Positions 20,710-30,760 of a stretch of DNA of 64,000 bases are shown here, in pieces. The position numbers and the translations under genes are program-made. Source of the stretch: Geotrypetes seraphini (taxonomy: Eukaryota; Chordata; Amphibia; Gymnophiona; Dermophiidae); the NCBI RefSeq assembly GCF_902459505.1, contig NC_047087.1, forward strand, positions 304,422,882-304,486,881, read 5' to 3'. Within the stretch, counting starts at the first letter, position 1, and every line of letters starts with the position of its first letter. Below the pieces are notes generated by a model, which saw only the letters and a list, made by a program, of their open reading frames with translations, made no database searches and was not told the origin of the DNA.

Positions 20710-22250
20710 CTGATTTTTTTTCCCCCATAGCAGCCAGCACTGACTAGTGCTGACAGAGGAACAAAACGCTGGAGGCTTCAACAAAGAAAGTAAGCCACTC
20801 GCCTTTGATGCCTGCCAGACCACACTTAAAAACTGTTGTTAATTTGCAGACTAGACAAAGCCCTTGCACAAACCCACACAAATAACGTTAATATTGCCTT
20901 GCATTAGGAGAAGGCTCAGTTTAGTCTAGCCCTTAAACTTTCCGCTTAGCAAAATTCCAGGCTATTGTAAGGACAAAGCCTTCAATGAGATTTTTTTGTT
21001 GTTGCAATAGCTGTTCATGTGTTTGTACATGGGCTGGATGAATGTACAGAATACCAGGCCTGTGTAACAGATCTGCATGCGTGTGCAAACTAAAAAAAAA
21101 GCTAATTTGAAGTGCAGAGCTAAATAAGCTGAAACTGAGAATCTGTCATGAAAAGTGTAGATTTTAAATAGACCACAGAACAAGCTGTAAAAAATGTTGA
21201 TTACTTCTCAATATAATCAGAATTTCATGCAGATTTGTATAGCAGAGTATTTCATGAGTGCCCCAAAAAGTTTGGTTTTATCTGCTAAAAGTCAAAGGAG
21301 AAAACGATTCAGTTGTTGGTGGTTTCTTTTTTTTTTTTTTTTTTATAATTTCATGAGGTTTTTCATGTATATTCCAAACGTGACTGGTATTTGAATTGTT
21401 AATTTTATGAAACATTCAAACAAAAACTGATCCAGCGACCAAAGTAATCAGTAGTTTCTCCTGGTGTAATTGTCATTCTCGAAAAGTCTGGTAAATGCAT
21501 AGCTTGTGTCTCCTATTTGCCCCCCCCCCCTCCTCCTCCCCCCGGTTCGAGGCTCGTGTTCATTAATTCTTGCTAATCTAGTTAAGTATTTTTAGAAAGA
21601 GCTTAGTTTGCAGAGCTTCATGGAAATCTCGTGTCTGTACTAACACACGACGTAAAAAACCCCCCAAAACAACCAACATTTATGGTCATCGTCGTTTTGA
21701 GGCCTTTACAGCGTATAGAATTAACTAAGCCAGATGTATTATTTGTTTAGTGATGGAAGCTTTTCACCATGTACATTTGTTGCATGGTGTATATTTTATG
21801 TTAAGCTAATAAGAGCTTCTATCAACTCCAAAGTGAGATGGTTGCAGGGTAAGGCCTTTGCCCAGACACTAGTGCATGCAGTCTTTTCATTAACCTCGAG
21901 ACGTTGGGGGGGGGGGGGGGGGGGGGTCCGTCTGTCTGCTGCCTCTTTGACCCCGAGATCCGTTTCAGTGTAGGATTTTTAAACAGCAGTTCGCAGCACA
22001 GTTACTCACATGATCGCTATAACTTGCTATCCTTAGTTTTGGATGATCAAATCAAAGTAAAGCGTCTAATATTCTCTTAGGGTTAAATCCGTGATGCAGA
22101 ATTGAATACACGCAGTTCTGCATTCTTAATTGTGCAGGCTAGTTTGCCAAAGCGGCGCAGATTCTCCAGGGCCTTTCTCTGTAGGGCCGGAAAGATCCTG
22201 TAGACGTGGAAAGGTTCCAAGCTCCGCAATTAAATGCGTAGAGGCTCATT
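20710..22250 (+). other. MXI1 intron 1, proximal part
   Basis: Inferred intron. Unlike the rest of the window it has few recognisable repeats, so it may retain conserved regulatory sequence. It contains a T-run near 21330-21343, a C-rich stretch near 21521-21543 and a 21-bp G run at 21906. No second exon was recognised. Confidence 0.5.
21906..21926 (+). repeat. Poly-G tract, 21 bp
   Basis: An uninterrupted run of 21 G. Such a run could form a G-quadruplex, but its length is also prone to sequencing error. Confidence 0.9.
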
Positions 22251-22610
22251 AAAACATGAGAGAGCGCAGCACTCTGCAGACAGGATCAGTTAGCTGAGAG
22301 AAGTCCCTCGGAGCCTGGCAACTAATGCAAGACTCGTACCACTGCCACCTCAGGTGCACGCTCACCGCCTTCTTACGCCCAGCCTCGGCATTCATTTCCT
22401 CCTCCCAGTTGGCGACACATGGCTTCCACATGGAGACAAGCTCCTGTGCTCCTATTGGACTTGACCGCGATGTGGGGGGCGGGGTTACGAGACATATCAC
22501 GAATCAGATGTTCTCTTCTCCATCGATGTCACACGGTTGCTAAGCCTGCAGGCTGGTGGGTGTGGTGATCAGTTTAGAACAGGGTTTCTTGGGAGTTGTA
22601 GTTAGATGGT
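22250..22610. promoter_or_regulatory. Promoter-like island inside presumed MXI1 intron 1
   Basis: In about 150 bp there is an inverted CCAAT box (attgg, 22454-22458), a GC box (ggggcgggg, 22476-22484), an RFX-like half site (ggttgctaagc, near 22535) and a ZNF143/THAP11-type site: the reverse complement of 22590-22603 is aactacaactccca. This combination is typical of TATA-less vertebrate promoters, often bidirectional ones. No first exon of the short MXI1 isoform was recognised here. It could drive an antisense or alternative transcript, or act as an enhancer. Confidence 0.5.
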
Positions 22611-22794
22611 GTCACTGCTTGGCTTTAAGGAACAGGCTGTGTCTGGCGGTGTCTTCTCGCTGTTGGGATCAAACCTAAGCAGGATCTATAACTTAAGTAT
22701 CTTCTTGCTACAGTTAAACTATTTCTGAATTAGAAAAACATGATCTTTACACGTCCAAAATGTGTCTTTTAACCATGGGTTTTGTTGTAATATT

Positions 22795-23170
22795 TTAAGA
22801 ACATAAGGATAGCCTTACTGGGTCTGACCAATGGTCCATCAAGCCCAGTAGCCCGTTCTCATGGTGGCCAATCCAGGTCACTAGTACCTGGCCAAAATCC
22901 AACATGAAGCAATATTCCATGCTACCAATACAAGGCAAGCAGTGGCTTCTCCTGTGTCTTTCTCAATAACAGACTATGGACTTTTCCTCCAGGACCTTGT
23001 CCAAACCTTTCTTAAAACCAACTAGCTATGCTATCCGCTCTTACCACATCCTCTGGCAACGCATTCCAGAGCTTAACCATTCTCTGAGCAAAAAAAAAAA
23101 AATTCCTCCAATTGGTTTTAAAAGTATTTCCCTGTAACTTCATCGAGTGTCCCCTAGTCTTTGTAATTTT
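22795..23170 (-). mobile_element. CR1-type LINE 3' tail, inverted
   Basis: Begins 'aagaacataaggatagcctt' followed by 'actgggtctgaccaatggtc', the reverse complement of the tail at 11560-11695. It continues into the decayed C-terminal coding region ('ccagagcttaacca', 'aaaagtatttccctgtaac'). It is immediately followed by a CR1 copy in the opposite orientation. Confidence 0.72.
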
Positions 23171-23194
23171 TGACGGAGCGAAAAATCGATCTAC

Positions 23195-24345
23195 TTGTAG
23201 GTTATTTTATTTATAAGTTTGTGAGTGACATTGCTGAAGGGTTAGAAGGAAAAGTATGCCTTTTTGCAGATGAGACCAAGATTTGTAACAGAGTAGACAC
23301 TGAAGAGGGAGTGGAAAATATGAAAAAGGATCTGCAAAAGTTAGAGGAATGGTCTAATTCAATACAAAGAAATTCAGAGTAATGCATTTGGGGATTAATA
23401 ATAGGAAGGAACCGTATATGCTGGGAGGAGAGAAGTTGATATGCACGGACGGGGAGAGGGACCTTGGGGTGATAGTGTACGAAGATCTAAAGGCGAAAAA
23501 ACAGTGTGACAAGGCAGTGGCTGCTGCCAGAAGGATTCTGGGCTGTATAAAGAGAGGCGTAGTCAGTAGAAGGAAGAAGGTGTTGATGCCCCTGTACAGG
23601 TCATTGGTGAGGCTCCACTTGGAGTATTGTGTTCAGTTTTGGAGACCGTATCTGGCGAAAGACGTAAGAAGACTTGAGGCGGTCCAGAGGAGGGCGACGA
23701 AAATGATAGGAGGCTTGCGCCAGAAGACGTATGAGGAGAGACTGGAAGCCCTGAATATGTATACCCTAGAGGAAAGGAGAGACAGGGGAGATATGATTCA
23801 GACGTTCAAATACTTGAAGGGTATTAACGTAGAACAAAATCTTTTCCAGAGAAAAGAAAATGGTAAAACCAGAGGACATAATTTGAGGTTGAGGGGTGTT
23901 AGATTCAGGGGCAATATAAGGAAATTCTACTTTATGGAGAGGGTAGTGGATGCCTGGAATGCGCTCCCGAGAGAGGTGGTGGAGAGTAAAACTGTGACTG
24001 AGTTCAAAGAAGCATGGGATGAACACAGAGGATCTAGAATAATATTAAATATTGAACTAGGCCAGTACTGGGCAGACTTGCACGGTCTGTGTCTGTATAT
24101 GGCTGTTTGGTGGAGGATGGGCTGGGGAGGGCTTCAATGGCTGGGAGTGTAGATGGCCTGGAGTAAGTCTTAACAGAAATTTCGGCAGTGGGAACCCAAG
24201 CACAGTACCAGGGAGAGCTTTGGATTCTTGCTCAGAAATAGCTAAGAAGAAAAAATTAAGAAATTTAGATTGAATCAGGTTGGGCAGACTGGATGGACCA
24301 TTCGGGTCTTTATCTGCCGTCATCTACTATGTTACTATGTATATT
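23195..24345 (+). mobile_element. CR1 LINE, 5'-truncated, long open 3' part
   Basis: Reads FVSDIAEGLEGKVCLFADETKICNRV, although shown here only as family motif positions, at about 23214-23300, with FADE in place of the usual FADD. It continues with 'RLHLEYCVQFWRPYLAKDVR' and 'RKFYFMERVVDAWNALPREV' in a frame open from 23382 to 24149. The tail ends 'tctgccgtcatctactatg' and 'ttactatgta'. A single frame change near 23380 separates the two parts. Relatively young but truncated and inactive. Confidence 0.88.
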
Positions 24346-24690
24346 TGTACTTTGAGGAAACCTAAAAAAAAAAAAAAAAGAATACTAATTGCAGCTATGA
24401 TCAAACAGTTACCATAGACCTAGTTTGGGTTGGACATGGGATGCAGCTCTCTGCCACCCAGCATTACAGGAGCTGAATTGGTGGTCCTCCATCAACTACT
24501 AACATGCCTTCTTTATACTCCCTCCCCCTAAAGTAAGGAGACAAAACAATGTTAGGGAACTTGTACATTTACACAATTATATTTGCAGTACATGTAACCA
24601 CTGTATTCCAAATGTTCACACTGTTTACTAGAGCATCTGTCACAACATATTTTTGTTTTAGTCTGACTGAAGAGCTATGGGCATCTAATA
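24346..24690. other. No gene recognised
   Basis: An A-run at 24365-24380, immediately after the CR1 tail, then AT-rich sequence. No repeat ends or exons were recognised. Confidence 0.45.
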
Positions 24691-25085
24691 ATAACAACTG
24701 TTTATATACCACAGGACTGTGAACTTTTATGCAGTTTACAATGGTTAAAAAATGCTACAAATTGAGTAAAACTAACAAAGTAAAAGGTAGTGATTAACAG
24801 CGCTATGTTTTTAGGTGTCTCCTAAATTACTCATAAGTATTAGCAAGCATAAGTGGTTGTTCCAGATCTTTACCCCATAATGCTGCCTGATGGGAGAAAA
24901 GATGTTGATGTCTTTTAAATTCACATCCTCTAACCGGTGGAGAAACAAAATTCAAGTGTGAGCTTCTCTTATGTCTATTGGTTGAGAAAGAGAAAAGGTC
25001 AGTTATAGATTTAGGGGCTAAACCAAATAGTACCTTAAAACAAAAACATCCAAAGATATTACTTACTTTCCTCACTTCTACATCA
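24690..25085 (-). mobile_element. L2-like LINE 3' fragment
   Basis: On the minus strand a coding tail reads 'FKVLFGLAPKSITDLFSF' and 'FSHQAALWGKDLEQPL', the C-terminal pattern 'LF..L.G.AP..I.DL...LWN.LP' of L2-like proteins. The 3' end carries a 'tttatataccacagg' module. Decayed and truncated. Confidence 0.6.
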
Positions 25086-25149
25086 GATTTTTGTATTGTG
25101 TGTGGTACCTAAAGTATTTTGAATGTTAAGAGTAATATTCCGTAGTATG

Positions 25150-26345
25150 CAGTGGCGTACCAAGGGGGGGGGGGCGAGGGGGGGCAGTCTGTCCCAGATG
25201 CACGGCCCAAGGGGGAGAATAGGCTGCCGCCAGGGAAAGGCTGCCATTGCTGTCATCAGGAACAAGTTGGCGCCAAGTTCTCCCTCCCTGCTTCTCTTCC
25301 CTGCGAGCCAACCAACTCTAGCCGTCCAACGTCAATTCTGACGTCGGAGAGGACATTCTGGGCCAGGCAATCGCTGCCTGGCTGGCCCGGAATGTCCTTT
25401 CTGACTTTAGAATTGACGTCGGGCAGCAAGAGTTGGTCGGCCCGCGGGGAAGAGAAGCAGGGGGAACTCGGCACCGGCCTGTTTCCGATGGCCAGTGGCA
25501 GCCTTTCCCCGGCGGCGGTGGCAGCAGCATGTTTCCCAATGGCGGTGGCATGGGGGAGGGCAGGGAGAAAGAAAGAAAGGGGGGGGAGACAGGGAGTCAG
25601 AAAGAAAGAAAGAGGGCAGGGTGAAAGAAAGAAACGGGGCACGGAGAGAGAGAGAGAGAGAGAGAAAGACAAACAGAAAGAAAGGGGGCATGGGGAGAGA
25701 GAAAGAAAGAAGGGGACAGGGTGAAAGAAAGAAAGAAATGGGGCACGGAGAGAGAAAGACAGACATACAGAAAGAAAGGGGGCATGGAGAGAGAAAGAAA
25801 GAAGGGGACAGGATGAAACAAAGAAAAAGTTGGGGGAGGGAATGAGGTCTGGAGGAGAGGAAGCATACAGGAGGCTGAAAGAAGGGAAGAAATATTGGAT
25901 GCATAGTCAGAAGAATAAAGTGCAACCAGAGACTGATGAAATTACCAAACAAAGGTAGGAAAAATGATTTTATTTTCAATTTAGTGATCAAAATGTGTCC
26001 GTTTTGAGAATTTATATATGCTGTCTATATTTTGCACTATGGCCCCCTTTTACTAAACCGCAATAGCAGTTTTTAGCACAAGGAGCCTATGAGCGTCGAG
26101 AGCAGCATGGGGCATTCAGTGCAGCTCCCTGCGCTAAAAAACGCTATCGCGGTTTAGTAAAAAGGGATGGGGTATATTTGTCTATTTTTGTCTATTTGTT
26201 ACTGAGGTGACATTGCATAAAGTCATCTGCCTTGACCTCTTTGAAAACCCGCGGAATATAAATGATAATTAACATATTCTCTGCGTACAGCGTGCTTTGT
26301 GTTTTTAAAATATTATTGTTGGTAGATCATTTTGACTTGGCCACA
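25150..26345. mobile_element. Non-autonomous DNA element sharing interior with the 16.5-kb hAT
   Basis: Begins 'cagtggcgtaccaagg'. It contains an inverted hairpin at about 25326-25430 ('tcaattctgacgtc' and 'gacgtcgg' modules), a G/A microsatellite-like block (25565-25830) and an AT-rich part that is the reverse complement of 16750-17010. The right end is unclear, so the superfamily (hAT) is inferred from the shared interior. Long frames through the GA block are low-complexity artefacts. Confidence 0.55.
26041..26172. mobile_element. Palindromic MITE, 132 bp
   Basis: Arms 'cccttttactaaaccgcaat' and 'tatcgcggtttagtaaaaag', forming a near-complete hairpin. Flanked by 'tat' on both sides (26038-26040, 26173-26175). 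The related sequence near 16885 lacks the insert, which fixes the ends independently. Confidence 0.8.
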
Positions 26346-26684
26346 AAGGTAAGGGGGAGGGAGGGAGGGGAGCTGTTGAAAGACATCTAGTAATCCTTGC
26401 AGGCTTGACTGTGCAGGGAATTATTTTTGTAAAATCATGTTTTGTTATGTGACTGGCATTATTTAGACTTTAATTTCTATGAATGAATAGAATGAAAATG
26501 ATATAAAATTACTTGCTTGTTTTTATGTGCATGCGCCAAAGGAAAGTGGAGAGAGAGTGGGCTGAGGACGCTGAAGGGAAATGGGGAAGAAAGAGTGGGG
26601 AGAAGATGCTGATTTATAAATTGACAATTGTACAGAATATTGTTTCTTTTTATACTTTAATATAATAAGTTCAATATAAAACAA
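26346..26684. other. No gene recognised
   Basis: AT-rich flank between the hAT-like element and the L2 LINE tail. A short G/A-rich segment occurs near 26345-26375. Confidence 0.4.
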
Positions 26685-26717
26685 TTACATTACATTACAT
26701 TACATTACATTACATTA
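26685..26717 (-). repeat. (TAATG)n microsatellite tail of the L2 LINE
   Basis: About six 'ttaca'/'cattacattacatta' units. Pentanucleotide tails of this kind mark the 3' end of L2-clade LINEs, which use them during target-primed reverse transcription. It directly abuts the LINE 3' untranslated region. Confidence 0.8.
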
Positions 26718-27028
26718 GGGATTTCTATTCCGCCATTACCTTGCGGTTCAAGGCGGATTACAAAAAGGTTAGTTTAAGGACAGAATTACAATGAATACAG
26801 AATTACAGAGTTACAGAATAACAGAATTATATGAATTGTAGAGAATAGCTTGAGAGGTAATATGAAGATATTGAGGGCTTTTAGTGGTCGTGTTGTTATT
26901 TCTGTTTTAGGAATTTCTTGAAAAGTGTGGTTTTTATTTCTTTTCTGAACGTCTTATAGTCTGGGGTGGTCATCAGAAGGTTGGAGATTTGGTTATCTAG
27001 TCTTGCAGCTTGTGTGGCCAGGAGGCCG

Positions 27029-30000
27029 TCATGTAGTTTTGTTCTTTTCACTTCTTTGGATGGGGGGGGGTATGAATGGGGAGTGCGTTTTTCTGTGTCT
27101 GGTGCTGGTTGCTTGGATGAGGCGATTGTTCAGGTATGATGGGCTGTCTCCGTGTAGTGTTTTAAATAATATGCAGTAAAATTTAAATTGGATTCTTTCT
27201 TGGATTGGGAGCCAGTGTGAGTTGATGTAGGCTTCAGTGATGTGGTCGTGTTTTTTCAATGAATAGACGAGTCTTAAGGCTGTATTTTGGATTGTTTGGA
27301 GTTGTCTTATCGTATTTGCCGGACATGGGAGGAAGAGAATGTTACAGTAGTCCAGTATTCCTAGTATTAGGGATTGTACTATAAGTAGGAATTGTGTGCT
27401 TTCAAAGAATTTTCGGACTTGTCTCAGGTTTCTCATGATTGCGAATGATTTTTGAGTTGTTTTGTTTATTTGTGGCTGCATTGTGCAGCATCTGTCTATG
27501 GTCATGCCTAGTAGTTTTATGGTTGTTTGGATGGGATATTTGGTTGCGTTTATGTCAAGGATGGATGTGGTTTGGATCTTGTCGTTTTCTAGGAGGATGA
27601 ATTTGGTTTTGTCTTGATTGAGTTTAAGTTTGTGATTTCCCATCCAGGTTGTGACTGCTTCCATTGTTTGGTGAAGTTCCTCTGTCATGGTAGGTTTGGA
27701 ATGATCGTATGGGATGAGGATGGTGATGTCATCCGCGTAGCTATAGGATGTTAGGCCTAGATTATTTAGATGGGTTCCTAGAGAGGCAGTGTATAGATTG
27801 AAGAGGGTGGGGGATAGTGGAGATCCTTGTGGTACGCCGCATGGGTTTGACCAGGATTCTGATTTTTCTTTGTTTGATTTTACTCTGTAGGTTCTGAGTT
27901 TTAGGAATCCTTTGAACCAGGAGTATACTTTGTCTGAGATGCCTATTGCATCTAGTATCTGTAGAAGGATGTTGTGGTCTACTAGGTCGAATGCTGCCGA
28001 TAGGTCCAGTTGTATGAGTAGCATTTTTTTCCCTATACTAAGTTGTTGTCTGATGGTATCCATGAGGGAACCTAGTAATGTTTCTGTGCTGAAATTTGTT
28101 CTGAATCCTGATTGCGTGGGGTGTAGTAGGTTGTGATCCTCTATGTAATTGGTGAGGAGTTTGGCTACTAGGCCTTCTGTAATTTTGACATATAGCGGAA
28201 TTGAGGCTATAGGTCTATAGTTGGAAGGGAGGTTTTGTGGTGCCTTTGGGTCTTTTTGGATTGGGGTGATGACAATTTCGCTGAGGTTGTCAGGGAATGT
28301 GCCCTCTGTGAGCGTGAATTGGATCCATTGTAGAATTATGGTGCGGAACTTTATACTAGAGGTGGTAAGGAGATATGAGGGGCAATGGTTGAGGTCACAG
28401 GAGGCATGGCTGTATTTTTTGTATAATTTGTTAAATTCTGGCCATTTTATGTTTGGGAATTGAGACCAAGTTCTGTCTGCTGCGATTGCCTCTTTTCCTG
28501 TGGGGTGGATTGTGATTGGATTTTGGTTGGATGGGTTGAGTATGAGTGTGGCTCTGGTGTTGGTGATTTTATTCTTGAAATGTTCTGCTAAGATGGTGGA
28601 TGATGGTGGAGGTGTGTTGGTGGTGGTAGTGTATGGTTTGGTGTCTGTTAATTCTTTTAGTATTTGGAAAATTTTTTTGGAATCTTGTGTTTCTGTGCCT
28701 ATGAGCTTGGTATAGTAACTTTTCCTCTTGTCTTTTAGTAGATTTTTGTATTGTTTGTTGATTTTTTTCCAGTCGGTTTTTGTTTGTTCTTGATTCTTTT
28801 TTCTCCATTTTCTTTCTAATCTTCTACACTGTCTTTTGAGTTGGAGTAATTCGTTATCAAACCATTGGTCTGATTTCCTTCTGATTCTGGTTTTGGTTTG
28901 TAGGGGTGCCAGATTATCAAGTATGTTGGTGGATACATTTTTCCAGTGGTCGATGAACTTTTTTGGGTCGCAGTCTTGGATGGTTTCGTCTACCTTTGAC
29001 CAGAAGATGGTTGGGTCGATATGTTTGCGTGAGGTATATGTGGTTTTTTTTGTTTGAGGTGTGTGTTTGGTTTTGGTCCAGTTGATGTTGAAGTTGAAGA
29101 TGTAGTGGTCTGACCATAGGGATGGGGACCATGTTCCGTTAGGGGTTTGGATTTCTTGATTGGTTGGTTGGTGAGTCATGAATGCTGCAATGTCCAGTTG
29201 ATGACCTTTTTCATGAGTGGTTTGTGGGTTTAGGATCTTGAAGGATAATGCATTGAGGAAGGATAAACAGTTGTTTGCTGGTGTGGAGGTTTGATCTTCT
29301 AGGTGTAGGTTTAGGTCTCCTAGTATGAGATTGTAGTCAGCTGTTAGTGAGTTTTGGTAGATGAAGTTTTCAAATTCGGGCTTCACTGTGGTCCAGTTTC
29401 CTGGTGTTATGTAGCAGAGTAGGCAGTTTAGAGAGTTTTTTAGTGTTGTGTTTGTGAGTTGGCACGCTAGGAAATCCAATTGTGGAGTGGATACTTTCTC
29501 GAGTATGTTTAGAGTTATGGTGTTCTTGAATATTATTGCTAGACCTCCTCCTCTTTTTTTCTCTCTGCAGGTTACTGTTATTTTGTATCCCGGCGGGCAT
29601 ACTTCTTTTATTCTAGGGTCTGTGTCTGAGGTTAGCCAGGTTTCAGTGAGGAATAAGCAGTCAAGTTTTTCTGTTGTTATCCAGTTTTTTATGTTTTCTG
29701 TTTTGGGTCCTAGAGATCTGATGTTGACATAGGCACATGTGAGGGAGGTCGTGTTGGTCTGCGGGATGTAAGTTGTTTCCGGGTATATGAGTGTTGTGGT
29801 AGTTGTTTGAGGTTTTGTTTTCGGGGGTGTTGGTCTTCTTCTCCGGATAACAGTAATGGGTTGTTGATTGTTGGTGTGGTGGTTTGGGTAAGTTGGAGTG
29901 AGTGTTCTTCTGTTGGGGGTTTGGAAGTTGGTTGTGCTTGTGGTTGAGGTTGTGGTGGGTAGGTTGTTAGCTGTTGTATTCCAGCTAGAGATGAGGAGGA

Positions 30001-30046
30001 TTATCAGGATGGCTGCTATTTTGTGTGTATTTCGGGAGGGCTTCAT
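27029..30046 (-). CDS. L2-type LINE protein: AP-endonuclease plus reverse transcriptase
   Basis: A 1005-residue protein that nicks target DNA and copies the LINE RNA there. Residues about 10-20 (IAAILIILLIS) form a hydrophobic, signal-peptide-like stretch, followed by a Thr/Pro/Asn-rich linker to about 100. The AP-like endonuclease (about 103-330) shows 'YVNIRSLG', 'LTETWL', 'GDLNLHLED' and 'SDHYIFNF'. A basic linker follows. The reverse transcriptase (about 560-830) has 'LDLSAAFDLVDH', 'GVPQGSPLSPTLFNLY' and catalytic YADD at residues 770-773 (27728-27739). 'SHWLPIQERIQFKFYCILFK' is the L2-type C-terminal motif. The frame ends early: a C9 run (27062-27070 on this strand as G) appears one base longer than the reading frame needs, and a consistent coding tail of about 50 codons continues in the next frame to near 26908. 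The start at 30046 is the first ATG in the frame. Confidence 0.85.
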   Translation of the reverse strand: MKPSRNTHKIAAILIILLISSWNTTANNLPTTTSTTSTTNFQTPNRRTLTPTYPNHHTNNQQPITVIRRRRPTPPKTKPQTTTTTLIYPETTYIPQTNTTSLTCAYVNIRSLGPKTENIKNWITTEKLDCLFLTETWLTSDTDPRIKEVCPPGYKITVTCREKKRGGGLAIIFKNTITLNILEKVSTPQLDFLACQLTNTTLKNSLNCLLCYITPGNWTTVKPEFENFIYQNSLTADYNLILGDLNLHLEDQTSTPANNCLSFLNALSFKILNPQTTHEKGHQLDIAAFMTHQPTNQEIQTPNGTWSPSLWSDHYIFNFNINWTKTKHTPQTKKTTYTSRKHIDPTIFWSKVDETIQDCDPKKFIDHWKNVSTNILDNLAPLQTKTRIRRKSDQWFDNELLQLKRQCRRLERKWRKKNQEQTKTDWKKINKQYKNLLKDKRKSYYTKLIGTETQDSKKIFQILKELTDTKPYTTTTNTPPPSSTILAEHFKNKITNTRATLILNPSNQNPITIHPTGKEAIAADRTWSQFPNIKWPEFNKLYKKYSHASCDLNHCPSYLLTTSSIKFRTIILQWIQFTLTEGTFPDNLSEIVITPIQKDPKAPQNLPSNYRPIASIPLYVKITEGLVAKLLTNYIEDHNLLHPTQSGFRTNFSTETLLGSLMDTIRQQLSIGKKMLLIQLDLSAAFDLVDHNILLQILDAIGISDKVYSWFKGFLKLRTYRVKSNKEKSESWSNPCGVPQGSPLSPTLFNLYTASLGTHLNNLGLTSYSYADDITILIPYDHSKPTMTEELHQTMEAVTTWMGNHKLKLNQDKTKFILLENDKIQTTSILDINATKYPIQTTIKLLGMTIDRCCTMQPQINKTTQKSFAIMRNLRQVRKFFESTQFLLIVQSLILGILDYCNILFLPCPANTIRQLQTIQNTALRLVYSLKKHDHITEAYINSHWLPIQERIQFKFYCILFKTLHGDSPSYLNNRLIQATSTRHRKTHSPFIPPPIQRSEKNKTT

Positions 30047-30218
30047 GTTTGATGTCTGGTTTGGAGTGTTTGGGTTGTTAGGTAGAGGGAGTGGTTCTCT
30101 CTTAGAGTTCTGGCTGGAGTGGGAGGAGCGGGGGATCTTTCGCTCCTTACCTTATGGTGGAGGTAGGCAAGAGGTCTGGTGGAGTGGTCTCCGAGGTGTA
30201 GGTGTTCACGTCTCTAAG

Positions 30219-30760
30219 TGTGTAGTCCTCCTGCTGGTAATGGCGGCGCTGTGGCTTTTAAGTGTGTAGTCCTCCTGCTGGATCGGGGGGGCGGAGCAGG
30301 GCTCCCACGCCGGCCCGGTCTGGCTGGTAATGGCGGCGCTGTGGCTTTTAAGTGTGTAGTCCTCCTGCTGGATCGGGGGGGCGGAGCAGGGCTCCCACGC
30401 CGGCCCGGTCTGGCTGGTAATGGCGGCGCTGTGGCTTTTAAGTGTGTAGTCCTCCTGCTGGATCGGGGGGGCGGAGCAGGGCTCCCACGCCGGCCCGGTC
30501 TGGCTGGTAATGGCGGCGCGGTGGCTTTTAAGTGTGTAGTCCTCCTGCTGGATCGGGGGGGCGGAGCAGGGCTCCCACGCCGGCCCGGTCTGGCTGGTAA
30601 TGGCGGCGCTGTGGCTTTTAAGTGTGTAGTCCTCCTGCTGGATCGGGGGGGCGGAGCAGGGCTCCCACGCCGGCCCGGTCTGGCTGGTAATGGCGGCGCT
30701 GTGGCTTTTAAGTGTGTAGTCCTCCTGCTGGATCGGGGGGGCGGAGCAGGGCTCCCACGT
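30219..30760 (-). repeat. Six 90-bp tandem monomers, LINE 5' region
   Basis: The landmark 'tggcggcgc' recurs at 30241, 30331, 30421, 30511, 30601 and 30691, so the period is exactly 90 bp. The copies are almost identical (one G/T change in the fourth). Each has an 'aatggcggc' core (YY1-like) and a 'gggggggcggagc' GC box. Position upstream of the ORF suggests a monomer-type promoter, by analogy with rodent L1. Long frames on both strands through this array are repeat translations. Confidence 0.9.

Noticed and set aside
25152-25991. Overlapping Lys/Glu- or Ser/Phe-rich frames of 116-194 codons
   Set aside because: Low-complexity translations of a GA/CT-rich block inside a non-autonomous DNA element.
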